From positions 88,018 to 152,017 of the forward strand of contig JAIYAM010000009.1 of NCBI GenBank assembly GCA_027489065.1: DNA of 64,000 nt, given 5' to 3'. Source of the DNA: Erythrobacteraceae bacterium (GTDB lineage Bacteria; Pseudomonadota; Alphaproteobacteria; Sphingomonadales; Sphingomonadaceae). Positions 1 to 8,662 of this stretch are shown here, in pieces. The notes beneath the pieces are model-generated. The model had not been told where the DNA came from, made no database searches, and was given only the letters and a program-made list of their open reading frames with translations. The stretch's first letter is position 1, and each line of letters starts with the position of its first letter. Position numbers and translations under genes: made by a program.

Positions 1-458
1 ATCACCATGGTCTTTTCGCCCGACAGGACAAACCCGTCGCCGCCGCTTTCCGCCTTCATGCCCTTGGCCTTGAGGCTGTAGCGCTGGCCGCGTTCGGTCC
101 AGGCCAGGGTGGCAATGGTTTCGCCGGCCAGCACGCCCTCGAGCGCATCGCTTGCCCCGCCGCGCTCCAGAAGTAGCGCGGGCAGGATTCCATGTTCGAG
201 CAGCGGGTCGGGGGCGTTGGCCTTGCCGATCGCCTCGACGACCAGCGCAAGATCGACCGCAGAGCCGCCCATTCCGCCCGCATTCTCGCCCACGGCGAGC
301 GCGATCAGGCCCATTTCGGCGAGCTCTTTCCAGCGCGCCCGGTCATAGCCGGTGGGCGAAAGGCGCAAGCGGCGGCGCGCCTCGACATCGATCGGCGCGG
401 CGAAGCGCTCGACCGAGGTAACGAACATCTGCTGTTCTTCGGAAAGGTCGAAATTCAT
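1..458 (-). CDS. acyl-CoA dehydrogenase, N-terminal part (cut by window edge)
   Basis: This open frame runs off the left edge of the window, so only about 152 N-terminal residues are visible. It begins MNFDLSEEQQMF, the usual first helix of acyl-CoA dehydrogenases. A helical region with LALVVEAIGKANAPDPLLE follows, then the start of the beta domain (IATLAWTERGQRY, GEKTMVI). The family removes two hydrogens from acyl-CoA thioesters using FAD and passes electrons to ETF. Only 5 bases separate it from the upstream P450, so the two are probably co-transcribed, and the enzyme may act on the CoA ester of an acid made in this cluster. The substrate and the catalytic Glu cannot be judged from this fragment. 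Confidence 0.85.
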   Translation of the reverse strand, partial: MNFDLSEEQQMFVTSVERFAAPIDVEARRRLRLSPTGYDRARWKELAEMGLIALAVGENAGGMGGSAVDLALVVEAIGKANAPDPLLEHGILPALLLERGGASDALEGVLAGETIATLAWTERGQRYSLKAKGMKAESGGDGFVLSGEKTMV

Positions 459-463
459 GGGTC

Positions 464-1717
464 TCAGGCTTTCCGGGTTCCAGCGCGCGTGAACGTGATC
501 GGCAGGTGCGTCACCCCGCGCAGGAGAATGTTGGGCAGGATGCGGATCGCGTTCTCGTCGGCCACCGCGAAGTTATCGAGCCGCTCGAGCAGCTCGTCGA
601 AGGCGACCAGCATTTCCTTGCGACTGAGCATGTTGCCCACGCACATATGCGGGCCCTTGCCGAAGCTCAGATGCGTGCGGGCGTTGGCGCGCTCGATGTC
701 GAACTTGTCGGGATCGGGGAACTTCGCCGGATCGCGGTTGGCCGCGGCATAGCGCAGCTGCACCACGCTGCCGGCCGGGATCGCCATGCCGCCAAGGTCG
801 GTATCCTGCTTGACGATGCGCCACATCCCCGCGGTCGGCGTCTCGTAGCGCAGCGCTTCCTCGACGAGGTTCATGATGACCTTGGGATCGCGCCCGCCGG
901 CGGCGGCCTTGGCCTTGGCCATCTGGTCGGGGTTGCGGATCAGCTGGAGCAGCCCGCCCGCGAGAGTCGAGGTGGTGGTCTCGTTCCCCGCCACCATGAA
1001 CTGCTGCATCAGCGACATGATTTCAGGATCGATCAGCGGGGTCTCGCCCTCGACCCGCGCCTCGACGAGGTCGGTAAGAAGGTCGTTGCCGCCATTGGCC
1101 CTGCGGTCGTCGATCAGGCCCTTGATGTAGTGCTGGAACTCGACGAGGCTGCGCGCGCATTCAAGCTTGCGTTCGTGATCGACCATCTGGCTGAAGCGGT
1201 CGACTGCCGCGTCCGACCAGCGCTTCACCCGCGCCGGATCGTCGTCGAGCCCGATCTGTCCGGCGATCATCGCCACCGGCAGGGGCACGCCGAATTCCTC
1301 GACGAACTCGCATTCGCCGCGGTCGGCGAAGGCCTCGATCAGCTCGATCGCCTTGGTGCGCATGTCGGCCTCGATCGCGTTCACCCGCGGGGCCGAGAAG
1401 GCGAGGTTGACGAGCTTGCGGTTGCGCGTGTGGACCGGGTGGTCGGCGGTCAGCAGGGTCGGAAGGTCGGGCCAGCCTTCGGCAAGGATCGCCTGGATGT
1501 CCTCGTCCGCCTCGCGGCCCATCAGCGCGGTGAAATCGTTGGAGAAGACCTCGGGGTTGGCCGCCGCTTCGCTGCACAGGTCGTAGGAATAGACGACCCA
1601 GGTGTTCATCCCTTCGAGATGCTCGATGGCGACGCCCGCTTCGTGCACCGCTCGATAATAGTCGAACGGATCGATCAGCGTTTCAGGCGCGAACACATTG
1701 CCTTCGGGCTTGTTCAT
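464..1717 (-). CDS. cytochrome P450
   Basis: Class I bacterial P450 of 417 residues, the normal length. The I-helix oxygen-activation motif AGNETT lies near residue 245, an EEALRYE (ExxR) motif near 290, and the heme loop FGKGPHMCVG at 352-361 with Cys359 as the likely axial thiolate. It has no signal peptide, so it is a soluble monooxygenase that needs a ferredoxin and ferredoxin reductase, neither of which is seen nearby. The start at 1717 has a GGAG about 10 bases upstream. The acyl-CoA dehydrogenase follows after 5 bases. The substrate is unknown; the surrounding oxidoreductases suggest a hydrophobic carbon skeleton. Confidence 0.93.
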   Translation of the reverse strand: MNKPEGNVFAPETLIDPFDYYRAVHEAGVAIEHLEGMNTWVVYSYDLCSEAAANPEVFSNDFTALMGREADEDIQAILAEGWPDLPTLLTADHPVHTRNRKLVNLAFSAPRVNAIEADMRTKAIELIEAFADRGECEFVEEFGVPLPVAMIAGQIGLDDDPARVKRWSDAAVDRFSQMVDHERKLECARSLVEFQHYIKGLIDDRRANGGNDLLTDLVEARVEGETPLIDPEIMSLMQQFMVAGNETTTSTLAGGLLQLIRNPDQMAKAKAAAGGRDPKVIMNLVEEALRYETPTAGMWRIVKQDTDLGGMAIPAGSVVQLRYAAANRDPAKFPDPDKFDIERANARTHLSFGKGPHMCVGNMLSRKEMLVAFDELLERLDNFAVADENAIRILPNILLRGVTHLPITFTRAGTRKA

Positions 1718-1819
1718 GTGAGATGGCTCCGGACCCTTGGAAATCTATGCGGCGAGCCTAGCCATGACCCCCCCACAGACGCGATGCGCGTTTCTGTTAG
1801 GATTGCTCGCGGCGCAGGC

Positions 1820-2194
1820 TCAGCCGGCGAATTCCCGCTGGAATTCAAGCATGTCGAAATAGTCGCGCCAGGCGGTGATGAGGCCGCCCGCGCCGAGTTC
1901 GAAGGTGCCCATCACCCGGATCGCGGCGCGGCGCCCGTCCTTGAAAGTGAAGCCGTCGGTACGCTCGGTCAGAACCACATTGCCGTTGGTAGCGATCGCG
2001 TGGACCTCCCAGTCGCACGCGGCGATGTTGGCCAGGAAGCCCTCGACCATCTCGCGCATCGCCGCAGTGCCGTGGATCGGCTCCATCGGCACGTTGTGAT
2101 AGACGATATCGTCCGCGCACAGGGCTAGCATCGCGTCGATGTCGCAGGCGTTCCAGTGGCCGATGAAGGCCTCGACAGTTTCTTGCGGCGTCAT
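1820..2194 (-). CDS. limonene-1,2-epoxide hydrolase-like (SnoaL/NTF2 fold) protein
   Basis: A 124-residue alpha+beta barrel protein. It resembles limonene-1,2-epoxide hydrolases because it has both LTERTDGF and WRDYFD segments. In that family the Arg and Asp of the first and the Asp of the second form the Asp-Arg-Asp triad that activates water for epoxide opening, and all three residues are visible here. A good AGGAGG sits upstream of the ATG. The start overlaps the stop of the ThuA-like gene by 4 bases (ATGA), so the two are translationally coupled. Epoxide hydrolysis after a P450 epoxidation would make sense here, but that is inference; a non-catalytic SnoaL role remains possible. Confidence 0.75.
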   Translation of the reverse strand: MTPQETVEAFIGHWNACDIDAMLALCADDIVYHNVPMEPIHGTAAMREMVEGFLANIAACDWEVHAIATNGNVVLTERTDGFTFKDGRRAAIRVMGTFELGAGGLITAWRDYFDMLEFQREFAG

Positions 2195-2967
2195 GCGGTT
2201 CCTCCTGAGGTGTAGTCGAGCGCCTGGCCGAGCATCCGGCGCACATGGGGGTTGGCATAGGTCGCCGGACCGTCGCCGAATTGCAGGTAGACGAGCCTTG
2301 CGGGGCAGGTGCGGCTCTCCCAGGCGATGCAGTCGCTCCCCTGAGGATGCTCCCAGCCGTCATTGCTGAACATCGCGCCCGCGACGGCCTGCGCGGCGGA
2401 GTAGAAGTTGTCGCGCGTAAAGGCGAAGCCCTCGGCGCGCACCAGCGGGGTAAAGGCGGTCTCGTCGATGGGGCAGAGGTAGAGCTCGTCGGTGACCGCG
2501 AAGCTGGCGGGCAGGCCCCGTGTCACCGGATGGTCGGCAACCACCTGCGCTGTGTAGGTGATGTCGTGGCGGTATCCGGAGTCGAGGCCATGCGCACCCG
2601 GCTGGTAGTGGAACTGCCCGCCGAGCCACTGGTGCCACTCCGGCCACAGCGCCCACCCGGCGATCGCGTGGTGCATCGCCACCGCGCCCTTGCCCGCGGC
2701 GAAGCGGCTTGTGATCGCCTCGCCGAAGGCGGGCGAGGGCGGGCGGATATTCACCCCACCCTCGCCGAAGCTGTAGCCGGCCATGTCGTAGAACAGCAGC
2801 GCGTCAGCGGCGAGGATGGCCGCCGCCGCATCGGCTTCGCCGCCCTCGGGATGGATCAGATGGGTGATCTCCCAATCGCCCAGCGAGCCGAGCAGCTCGT
2901 CGAATGGCCCGGCCTCGTAGGGGTGCCCACCCGACAGGACCAGCAGGCTCCGACCAGCTTGGGGCAT
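2191..2967 (-). CDS. ThuA-like domain protein
   Basis: A 258-residue protein that matches the ThuA (trehalose utilisation) fold, a class I glutamine amidotransferase-like flavodoxin fold. Recognisable parts are the opening strand LLVLSGGHPYEAGPFDELL, the LIHPEGGEAD segment, YDMAGY, and AMHHAIAGWALWPEWHQWLGG, the conserved His-rich patch. There is no signal peptide. In many bacteria ThuA-like proteins sit with sugar or aromatic catabolism genes, but the reaction is poorly known. It overlaps the upstream reductase by 1 base and the downstream epoxide-hydrolase-like gene by 4, so it belongs to a tightly packed four-gene operon (1820-6138). Confidence 0.8.
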   Translation of the reverse strand: MPQAGRSLLVLSGGHPYEAGPFDELLGSLGDWEITHLIHPEGGEADAAAAILAADALLFYDMAGYSFGEGGVNIRPPSPAFGEAITSRFAAGKGAVAMHHAIAGWALWPEWHQWLGGQFHYQPGAHGLDSGYRHDITYTAQVVADHPVTRGLPASFAVTDELYLCPIDETAFTPLVRAEGFAFTRDNFYSAAQAVAGAMFSNDGWEHPQGSDCIAWESRTCPARLVYLQFGDGPATYANPHVRRMLGQALDYTSGGTA

Positions 2968-3977
2968 CAGGCGATCTTGAGGATCATCTTGCCGTCATTC
3001 GTCCCCGCGAACAGCCGCATGAAGCTGTCGAAGGCATTCTCCAGCCCCTCGTCGACATGCTCGTCGATGGTGAGTTTGCCCTGCGCGGCCCACACGCCCA
3101 TCTGCTGCGCGCCCTCGGCAAAGCGGGGTACGTAGTCGGCGACGAGCAGCCCGCGGATATGGGCGCGCTTGACGATCAGCTGCCACAGGTTGCGGATTCC
3201 GCGCGGCTCGGTGTTGTACTCGCTGATGAGGCCGCACAGGCCGACGCGTGAATGGAGGTTGAGGTTCATCAGCCCTGCATCGAGGATGATCCCCCCGACA
3301 TTCTCGAAGATCACGTCGACGCCGTCAGGGCAGGCCTCGGCAATGGCGGCGGTGAGCGCGGCTTCATCCTTGCCGCGGTAGTCGATGGCGGCATCGAAGC
3401 CATACTTCTCGGTGAGGCGCGCGCATTTGGCGGAGCCACCCGCGATCCCGACCGCGCGGCAGCCGTGAATCTTCGCAAGCTGGCCGACGAGACTGCCGAC
3501 CGCGCCTGCCGCGCCCGAAACCAGCACGGTCTCGCCCGGCTTGGGTTCGCACACTTCGAGGAAGCCGAAATAGGCCGTCATGCCGACCGCACCAAAGATC
3601 GAGAGGTAGTTGGTAACGCTCGGCACCATGCCGGGGTCGATCGGCTGGGTGAAGCCGCCCGCGACGCCGAGCGAGTAATCCTCGAGCGCGTTCAGCCCCA
3701 TCACCCATTGGCCGGGCGCGAAGCCTTCGGCGCGGCTTTCCTCGACCACGCCGATGGTGCTGGCACGCACCGGATCGCCGAGCGGTATGGGGGGCATGTA
3801 ATTGCCCTCGGCATCCATCCAGCCGCGCATCGCCGGATCGAGCGAGGCGTAGTGGTTGCGGATCAGGAACTGCCCCTCGGCAAGCTCTGGGGTGGGCTCG
3901 GTGACGAGGGCGAAGTCATCGGGAACCGGCGTGCCATCGGGGCGACGCTGGAGCAGGAAACGGCGGTTGGTGGGCAT
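2967..3977 (-). CDS. NADP-dependent MDR oxidoreductase (CurA / prostaglandin reductase type)
   Basis: A 336-residue zinc-free medium-chain reductase. The N-terminal half has FALVTEPTPELAEGQFLIRNHYASLDPAMRGWM, typical of the leukotriene B4 dehydrogenase/curcumin reductase group. The nucleotide fold shows VLVSGAAGAVGSLVGQLAK near residues 145-165 followed by a Rossmann segment. No catalytic or structural zinc cysteines are present. Such enzymes reduce the C=C bond of enones with NADPH. It starts at 3977, 22 bases after the molybdopterin oxidoreductase stop, and its stop overlaps the ThuA-like start. A second copy of this family lies divergently at 6258-7262, so two enone reductases flank the molybdoenzyme. 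Confidence 0.9.
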   Translation of the reverse strand: MPTNRRFLLQRRPDGTPVPDDFALVTEPTPELAEGQFLIRNHYASLDPAMRGWMDAEGNYMPPIPLGDPVRASTIGVVEESRAEGFAPGQWVMGLNALEDYSLGVAGGFTQPIDPGMVPSVTNYLSIFGAVGMTAYFGFLEVCEPKPGETVLVSGAAGAVGSLVGQLAKIHGCRAVGIAGGSAKCARLTEKYGFDAAIDYRGKDEAALTAAIAEACPDGVDVIFENVGGIILDAGLMNLNLHSRVGLCGLISEYNTEPRGIRNLWQLIVKRAHIRGLLVADYVPRFAEGAQQMGVWAAQGKLTIDEHVDEGLENAFDSFMRLFAGTNDGKMILKIA

Positions 3978-3999
3978 AGGTGTCCTTGGATTGTGAGGA

Positions 4000-6138
4000 T
4001 CAGGCCGGTTCGAGCTTTACCGGAATGGCGCTCTGGAGGCTCTGGCCGGTGATCGGGTCGTAATCGACCACCTCGCTGACCAGTCGGTTCGTCGAGGACC
4101 CGCGTTCCCGTACGTCCTCCTTGGTCGCGTCGGCATCGCCATAGGCGTGAGCCATCGAGACGATCCCGCGCCGCACCTTGTCGCTCGCCTTGACGACACC
4201 GTGGATGGTCGCGTGCGGGGATGTGATCGCGACAAGACGGCCTTCCTCCAACCCCAGCGCGGCAATGTCGTCGGGGTGGATGTAGGCGGGATTCGTGGTG
4301 GTCTTTGCCTGCAGCTTCTTGAGCGGGTGGCCGATAGAGTTGAACCGGGTCTTGGAGCGCCGCGAGATCAGGCGGAAGTCGAAGCCTTCGCGGCCTGCGC
4401 GGTTGTCGGCATACTTCAGGATCTCCGACGGCATCGCGCCCACCGCCAGGTCGAAACGGTGGAACTCGCTCTCGTCGACCGGCTCGACCACCGGGTGCTG
4501 CTCGGGATAGAACACCGCCGACCCGCCATTGGCGCGGCAATCCTCGCGCACCTTGCTGGGCGGCACGAGACAGCCGGTCACCGCAAGATCGAGGAACTCC
4601 TGCTTGGTCGGCTTGCGATCCATCGGCAGCGGGCCGCCGTTCAGCATCATCTGGATGCCGAGGTGGTGTGCAAGCGTCCAGAACATCTCGTATTCGTCGA
4701 TGCAGTCGCCCGGTGCTTCCACCACCGCCTCGGTGTAGCGGGCATAGGGTTCCTCATGCCACCATTCCGAAAGGCTGGTGATGTCCTCGCGCTCGAGGCA
4801 CTGCGAGGGTGCCAGCACCACATCGGCCCGCCGTGCGGAGGCGCTCATCCACGGGTCGATCTGCACGAAGAGCTCCAGATCGTCCAAGGCGCGGACCATC
4901 TTGGCCTGATCGGGGAAGCCGACCACCGGGTTGCCGCCGACCGAAATCAGCGCCCGCACCTGTCCATCGCCAGGGGTGAGGATCTCGTCGGCCAGCACGT
5001 TGCAGGGCATTTCCCAGCCGAGGTGCCCGAGCCCGCGGAAGCGCGACTTGGGCATGCCTTCCGCGCCGAACATCGGCACGGGCGGACCAACCTGCGCGCG
5101 GCGCGCGGTCTGGTAGGGGCTGAACACCCCCGGGATCGCGGCCTTCTCGCCCTCCTGCTTGAAGCGGGCGCAGATCGTGTTGAGGCAGACGACGAGATAT
5201 TCGGTGAGCGTCCCGTTGCCCGCCATTTCGGGGCCGGTGCCGGTGACCGCGCAGCCCTTGGAGCCGGTGGCGAACATCCGCGCGGCGGCGACGAGCTGGT
5301 CTGTGTCGAGGCCCGCACGCTCGGCGGCGACCTCGGGCGGGAAGGCCTTCACCGCCTCGGCGAGTTCATCAAATCCGTCCACGTGGGCGGCGACGAAATT
5401 GCGATCATACAGCCCCTCGGCGATGATCACGTTGAGCATCCCCGCCAGCATCGCCGGGTCCTCGCCGGGCTTCACCGGGAGATAGATGTCCGCGAGCCGT
5501 GCCACGTCGCTCTCGCGAGGGTCGGCGACGATCAGCTTCATGCCCTTGGCCTTCTGGTCGCGGATGCGGCGCGAGGGGCTGAAGGGCGGCACGCCGCCCA
5601 CGGGCGAATAGTGCGAGACGATCGGGTTGTTGCCGATGAAGAAGGCGACGTCGCTTTCCGAGAAGGTGTTCGGCCCCGCCAGCCACTTGCCGTAGCGGGC
5701 AGTGGTGAAGACCTTGGCGGGCTGGTCGAGCGTCACCGAGGTGTAGAAATTGCGGCTCTCCACGGCCTGCGCGAAGCTTACCGAAGCGGACATCGCGGCG
5801 CTGTTCTGGAAGCCGCCCGAGCCCATGAAGACTGCAACCGAATGCGGCCCATGCTGGTCGATGATCCGGCGCAACTCGCTCGCGACATGGGCCAGCGCCT
5901 CGGGCATCGGGGTCGAGACGAATTCGCCCGCTTCATTGCGCACGAGGCTGTGATGCAGGCGGTTTTCCGAATTGTGGCTGTCGGGCAACTCGCGGCCCTT
6001 CATGCAGGTATAGCCGCCATAGGCCGGATCATCGGGATCGCCGCGCACCTCGATCACCTTCCCGTCAGCAACGTCCACCTCCATCGCGCAGTTCGCATGG
6101 CAGAAGCGGCAGAAGGTCTTGTGAGTCTGAACGCCCAT
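4000..6138 (-). CDS. molybdopterin-dependent oxidoreductase with N-terminal 4Fe-4S cluster
   Basis: A 712-residue cytoplasmic member of the DMSO-reductase/formate-dehydrogenase superfamily. Cys10, Cys13, Cys17 and Cys45 form the N-terminal iron-sulfur motif (CRFCHANC ... YTCMKG). Further marks are NRLHHSLVR, GNNPIVSHYSP, VADPRESDVARLADIYLPVKPGEDPAM and a C-terminal cofactor-binding domain (NPAYIHPDDIAALGLEEG). It lacks a Tat signal and other subunit genes, so electrons must pass to a separate carrier. It heads the operon that continues to 1820. A mobA gene about 1.1 kb away fits supply of the guanylated cofactor. The substrate is unknown; it could be hydroxylation or dehydrogenation of a ring or side chain. 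Confidence 0.88.
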   Translation of the reverse strand: MGVQTHKTFCRFCHANCAMEVDVADGKVIEVRGDPDDPAYGGYTCMKGRELPDSHNSENRLHHSLVRNEAGEFVSTPMPEALAHVASELRRIIDQHGPHSVAVFMGSGGFQNSAAMSASVSFAQAVESRNFYTSVTLDQPAKVFTTARYGKWLAGPNTFSESDVAFFIGNNPIVSHYSPVGGVPPFSPSRRIRDQKAKGMKLIVADPRESDVARLADIYLPVKPGEDPAMLAGMLNVIIAEGLYDRNFVAAHVDGFDELAEAVKAFPPEVAAERAGLDTDQLVAAARMFATGSKGCAVTGTGPEMAGNGTLTEYLVVCLNTICARFKQEGEKAAIPGVFSPYQTARRAQVGPPVPMFGAEGMPKSRFRGLGHLGWEMPCNVLADEILTPGDGQVRALISVGGNPVVGFPDQAKMVRALDDLELFVQIDPWMSASARRADVVLAPSQCLEREDITSLSEWWHEEPYARYTEAVVEAPGDCIDEYEMFWTLAHHLGIQMMLNGGPLPMDRKPTKQEFLDLAVTGCLVPPSKVREDCRANGGSAVFYPEQHPVVEPVDESEFHRFDLAVGAMPSEILKYADNRAGREGFDFRLISRRSKTRFNSIGHPLKKLQAKTTTNPAYIHPDDIAALGLEEGRLVAITSPHATIHGVVKASDKVRRGIVSMAHAYGDADATKEDVRERGSSTNRLVSEVVDYDPITGQSLQSAIPVKLEPA

Positions 6139-6257
6139 CGTCTCTCTCCCTTTGGGCGGAGACTACCACAGGGGCAGGCGCGCTCGACTGACACTTTTGT
6201 CCGTGGAGAGGCGTGCGCCGCGTCCCCAATAGGGCAGGCAAACAGAGGAGATACCCG
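6139..6257. promoter_or_regulatory. divergent promoter region
   Basis: The 119 bases between the divergent molybdopterin oxidoreductase and MDR reductase starts must hold promoters for both. A GAGGAG ribosome site (6245-6250) decides the rightward start. No operator palindrome was recognised. Confidence 0.4.
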
Positions 6258-7262
6258 ATGCCCACCACCACCCGCCAATGGCTCCTGAACGGACACCCGC
6301 GCGGCCGCGGGATCGAGATCGAGAATGATTTCAAGCTGGTCACCACCGAATTGGGCGATCCGGCTCCGGGCGAGATGCTGCTCAAGCTGCACTATCTCGG
6401 CTTCGATCCGGCGCAGAAGGGCTGGATGGAGAACATCGCCGATTACGTCGCTCCGATGGCGATCGGCGATGTGATGCGCGGCAGCGGGATCGCGGAAGTG
6501 GTGGCCTCGAACGGCGGGCGCTTTGCGGTCGGCGACTTGGTGTTCGGCACCACCGGCTGGACCGAATACCTCCTCTCCGACGGCAAGGAGCTGACCAGGG
6601 TTGATACCGAACTGTCCCCCACCGCCGTGCTCTCGGTGCTCGGGACCACGGGCCTCACCGCCTATTGCGGGCTGTTCAAGGTCGGCAAGCCCGTGGCGGG
6701 CGATACCGTGCTTGTCAGCGGCGCGGCGGGCGCAACCGGGAGCATCGTCGGCCAGCTCGCCAAGCTCGCCGGGTGCCGCGTGGTCGGTATCGCCGGGGGT
6801 CAGGACAAGTGCGACTGGCTGGTGCGTGAAGCGGGTTATGACGCCGCCATCGACTACAAGGCGGACAACGTCAAAGCGCAGATTCGCGAGCATTGCCCGC
6901 GCGGCGTGGACGTCATCTACGACAATGTCGGCGGGAAGATCCTCAACGATATGCTCGCCTGCATCGCCACCAACGCCCGCGTCGTGATCTGCGGCGGGAT
7001 CAGCCGCTACGAGACGGGCAGCTTGCCCGCCGGGCCCGAGAACTACTTCAACCTCGTCTTCCGCCGCGGCACCATGGCGGGCTTCATCGTTCTCGATTGG
7101 GCAGCTGAGTTCCCGGCCATCCGCAAGCGGCTCGAGGGCTTCGTCAAGGATGGCAGTCTGAAGTATCAGGAAGACATCCAGCACGGCTTCGAGAACGCGC
7201 CGGCGACCTTGCAGCGCCTGTTCAGCGGCCAGAACCGCGGGAAGCAGATGCTGAAGCTGTGA
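6258..7262 (+). CDS. NADP-dependent MDR oxidoreductase (second, divergent copy)
   Basis: A 334-residue zinc-free medium-chain reductase. The ATG at 6258 was chosen because GAGGAG lies 7 bases upstream and the next residues (MPTTTRQWLLNGHPRG) match the family N-terminus; an upstream in-frame ATG at 6213 lacks this. The fold includes LKLHYLGFDPAQKGWM and the NADPH-binding VLVSGAAGATGSIVGQLAK, and it ends GQNRGKQMLKL. It resembles the protein at 2967-3977 in architecture, but the sequences clearly differ, so this is not a recent duplication. The likely reaction is NADPH reduction of an alpha,beta-unsaturated carbonyl or similar bond. Confidence 0.9.
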   Translation: MPTTTRQWLLNGHPRGRGIEIENDFKLVTTELGDPAPGEMLLKLHYLGFDPAQKGWMENIADYVAPMAIGDVMRGSGIAEVVASNGGRFAVGDLVFGTTGWTEYLLSDGKELTRVDTELSPTAVLSVLGTTGLTAYCGLFKVGKPVAGDTVLVSGAAGATGSIVGQLAKLAGCRVVGIAGGQDKCDWLVREAGYDAAIDYKADNVKAQIREHCPRGVDVIYDNVGGKILNDMLACIATNARVVICGGISRYETGSLPAGPENYFNLVFRRGTMAGFIVLDWAAEFPAIRKRLEGFVKDGSLKYQEDIQHGFENAPATLQRLFSGQNRGKQMLKL

Positions 7263-7266
7263 CGCC

Positions 7267-7785
7267 TCAGGCCGGAGGCAGGTCGTCCGGCCGGTTGACG
7301 TTCATCAGCGGGCGGGCGAGCTCCACCCGCCGCGCGCCGATGTGGTCGGCGAAGCGGTAGAGCGAGCGGCCGCCATCGCCGAGGAAGGCCTCGAGCGCAG
7401 GGGCGGCGTTGACCGGCCACAGCCCGACCACCGGCTGGCTCTCCAGGATTGCCGCTCCCTCGCCCGCCAGACATGCGGCCAAGTCGCTAGGTAAATCAGG
7501 CACATCGACCCCGGCGGAGAGCACGTGGGTGAAACCCCGCGCCTGAGCATGGCGGAGCGCGGCAGCGAGGCCGCCCAGGGGGCCAAGTCCCGCCTCGGGC
7601 CAGTCGGCGATGCAGGCGAAGCCCGGCTCCTCGCGCCCGCAGACCACCACCGCAGCGCATTGCGCTAAAAGCGCTGCGGCGACGCGGTCGATCAGCCGCT
7701 CGCCTTCATAGAGCGCGTGGGCCTTGTCGCTGCCGAACCGGCGCGCCTGTCCGCCGGCGAGGATCGCGCCCAGAAGCTCAGTCAA
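7267..7785 (-). CDS. mobA: molybdenum cofactor guanylyltransferase
   Basis: About 172 residues of the MobA nucleotidyltransferase family, which joins GMP to molybdopterin to make the guanine-dinucleotide form used by DMSO-reductase-type enzymes. The N-terminal signature LAGGQARRFGSDKA and the later GVDVPDLP acidic motif are visible. No ATG fits. The TTG at 7785, overlapping the end of the ABM gene by 8 bases, places the signature at the expected distance from the N-terminus, so it was chosen with moderate confidence. Closeness to the molybdopterin oxidoreductase (4000-6138) suggests dedicated cofactor supply. The C-terminal region is short but ends with the usual MNVNRPDDL. Confidence 0.82.
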   Translation of the reverse strand: MTELLGAILAGGQARRFGSDKAHALYEGERLIDRVAAALLAQCAAVVVCGREEPGFACIADWPEAGLGPLGGLAAALRHAQARGFTHVLSAGVDVPDLPSDLAACLAGEGAAILESQPVVGLWPVNAAPALEAFLGDGGRSLYRFADHIGARRVELARPLMNVNRPDDLPPA

Positions 7786-8119
7786 AGGCTTCGGTCGCCT
7801 GCCCTTCCGCGTTGTAGACGGGGCCTTCCGCATCGACGCGGTACTTGGCGCTGGCTGCGGCGGTGATGCCGAACTGGCCGATGTGATCGCGCATGCCGGT
7901 GTAGGCAGGGTCCTGGAAATGCGCAGCGAGAGCTTCCTCGCTTTCCCACTCCTCGAAGACATTCACGCGGGCCGGGTTCATCGCGCAGGCGCTCCAGTCG
8001 TAGTGGATGCAGCCCTTCTCGGCGAGCGCGGCTTCGATGTGGGGGCGGGCGGTGCGCAGGGCTTCCTCGCGCTGGGCGGGGTCGAGGTCGATCTGCGCGG
8101 AAATCAGGATTTTCGCCAT
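7778..8119 (-). CDS. antibiotic biosynthesis monooxygenase (ABM)-domain protein
   Basis: A 113-residue ferredoxin-like alpha+beta barrel protein. It starts MAKILISAQIDLDPAQREEAL and has the typical ABM core (GCIHYDWSACAMNPARVNVFEEWESEEALAAHF). The ATG at 8119 was preferred to an upstream in-frame start because the domain begins at once and the gene then sits 4 bases after the SnoaL stop. ABM proteins are either cofactor-free oxygenases or dimeric barrel proteins of unknown job. It lies in a three-gene operon with a SnoaL protein and mobA. Confidence 0.82.
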   Translation of the reverse strand: MAKILISAQIDLDPAQREEALRTARPHIEAALAEKGCIHYDWSACAMNPARVNVFEEWESEEALAAHFQDPAYTGMRDHIGQFGITAAASAKYRVDAEGPVYNAEGQATEAFD

Positions 8120-8123
8120 CTTA

Positions 8124-8534
8124 TCAGCCCTCCACGCCGAATTCGGCGATGATCTTGAATGTGCGCGAAGTGAATAGCCACTGGCCGTCGATCTTCGCCA
8201 GCTCGTCCTCATACAGCCCGCCGACGTGGCGCGCCTTGCCCTCCTTGGGCTTGAGGATTTCCTGCGTCTGGACGCGGGCTTTTGCCGTGTTTCCCGTGAC
8301 TTCGATCATGCAGGGGACGCAGTGGAAGCTCACCGCCTCCAGCCCGCTCATCGCGCCGTTCCAGAAGGTGACGATCGCGTCCTTGCCCTTGGTCTTGTGG
8401 CCCATCAGGTCCCAGTCGGCGTCGTCCGCCCACACTGTCGCCCAGGTTGCGGCATCGATCCGCACCACGCCGTCGGCATAGACGCCGTTCAACTCCTGGA
8501 TCGCCACGCGATCCTCGAGGGGCCCTGTAAACAT
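8124..8534 (-). CDS. SnoaL-like (NTF2 fold) protein
   Basis: A 136-residue protein beginning MFTGPLEDRVAIQELNGVYADGVVRID, the opening helix of SnoaL_4-type proteins. The beta sheet follows with TWATVWADDADWDLMG, FWNGAMSGLEAVSFHCV and GGLYEDELAKIDGQWLFTSRTFKI. An AGGGAGAG ribosome site precedes the ATG. In aromatic, steroid and polyketide pathways such proteins act as isomerases, cyclases, hydroxylase partners or small subunits, so the exact role is open. Several SnoaL/NTF2 proteins occur within the first 19 kb. Confidence 0.8.
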   Translation of the reverse strand: MFTGPLEDRVAIQELNGVYADGVVRIDAATWATVWADDADWDLMGHKTKGKDAIVTFWNGAMSGLEAVSFHCVPCMIEVTGNTAKARVQTQEILKPKEGKARHVGGLYEDELAKIDGQWLFTSRTFKIIAEFGVEG

Positions 8535-8662
8535 CGCACTCGCTCTCCCTTTGTTGGCATCGGCTATCGGCCCCGAGGGATGCTGCGGACAATGCCCACT
8601 TTTGGGAAGGGTCGGCCCGCGCCCGGGCGTGGTACTCGCATCGCCGAGAGAGGAGACATCTG

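Noticed and set aside
4147..6288. Long antisense open frame of about 713 codons opposite the molybdopterin oxidoreductase
   Set aside because: It has no recognisable domain and very biased composition. Long antisense frames are usual in GC-rich genes. The molybdoenzyme on the other strand is clear.
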